From UBA6168 sp964442355 (GTDB lineage Bacteria; Bacteroidota; Bacteroidia; Chitinophagales; Saprospiraceae), in NCBI GenBank assembly GCA_964442355.1, contig CAYTZS010000067.1, forward strand, positions 1 to 23,625: a stretch of DNA of 23,625 nt, in the 5' to 3' direction. How positions within the stretch are numbered: position 1 is the first letter of the stretch; each line of letters opens with the position of its first letter. Under the pieces are notes generated by a model. It made no database searches, was not told where the DNA came from, and worked only from the letters and a program-made list of their open reading frames with translations. Made by a program: the position numbers and the translations under genes. This document shows, piece after piece, positions 23,554-23,625 of the stretch.

Positions 23554-23594
23554 ACGAAGCGGGATTTTGGCTCATGGCCGAAATCCCGCTTCGT
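23554..23594. terminator. Long hairpin terminator near the right edge
   Basis: ACGAAGCGGGATTT (23554-23567) pairs perfectly with AAATCCCGCTTCGT (23581-23594). One T-G wobble and GGC/GCC continue inward to a 5-base loop, 18 pairs in all. On the minus strand a TTTTC run follows; on the plus strand no T-run follows. It may end both the helical-repeat gene and a gene beyond the window. Confidence 0.7.
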
Positions 23595-23625
23595 CGTACT
23601 GTACTAGCCGACTATACCTCCTACC

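Noticed and set aside
23595..23625. End of a minus-strand gene entering from the right edge
   Set aside because: One frame is open toward a TGA in the hairpin loop, but about 10-15 codons are not enough to call a gene.

Overview
The window looks like chromosomal DNA of a free-living Bacteroidota, most likely the Saprospiria/Lewinella-Haliscomenobacter side of the phylum (lineage is inference). The evidence: two proteins with C-terminal type IX secretion (T9SS) sorting domains, a giant PKD-repeat metalloprotease, TAnnTTTG-type -7 promoter elements, A-rich rather than Shine-Dalgarno-rich leaders, a Bacteroidota-style tail-fibre/C1q-like surface protein, and DUF3137/DUF4348-type proteins. No rRNA, tRNA, CRISPR array or intact insertion sequence was seen.

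Left third (1-8238), GC-rich. On the minus strand, from right to left, lie a 3-hydroxyanthranilate dioxygenase, lpxH (lipid A), a secreted propeller-like protein overlapping lpxH, psd (phosphatidylserine decarboxylase) and a GT39/GT-C type membrane glycosyltransferase cut by the window edge. Five different short tandem repeats of period 7-8 are scattered through and between these genes, one pair in-frame inside the glycosyltransferase. Divergently (+) lie an SDR that lacks the catalytic YxxxK, a small two-TM protein and a DUF3137-type membrane protein, ending at a bidirectional terminator shared with a small heat-shock protein (-). An Asp-box lipoprotein (-) follows.

Middle (8784-15969), all plus strand. 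A 1927-residue secreted protease carries a signal peptide, pro-domain with a possible cysteine switch, M12B-type HExxHxxxxxHD catalytic domain, 18 PKD domains in nine strictly alternating A/B pairs, and a T9SS tail. After a strong terminator and a good Bacteroidota promoter come a small DUF4348-like lipoprotein and an MtfA/M90-like membrane protein whose HExxH is degraded to YEYAR.

Right third (16145-23495), visibly more AT-rich and mostly minus strand. It holds a two-gene unit (a short T9SS cargo protein plus a tail-fibre/C1q-like surface protein), a possible outer-membrane barrel protein behind a long hairpin, then a three-gene string: a PAD/agmatine-deiminase-fold enzyme, an orphan 148-residue beta-rich protein and a degenerate stand-alone receiver domain. 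A divergent 520-residue helical-repeat protein and a long hairpin terminator close the window.

Most of the content is envelope biology (lipid synthesis, surface glycosylation, secreted adhesin/protease). The best candidates for something undescribed are the guanidine-modifying-enzyme string at 19554-21759, the inactive-looking M90 protein, and the cysteine-registered alternating PKD stalk.
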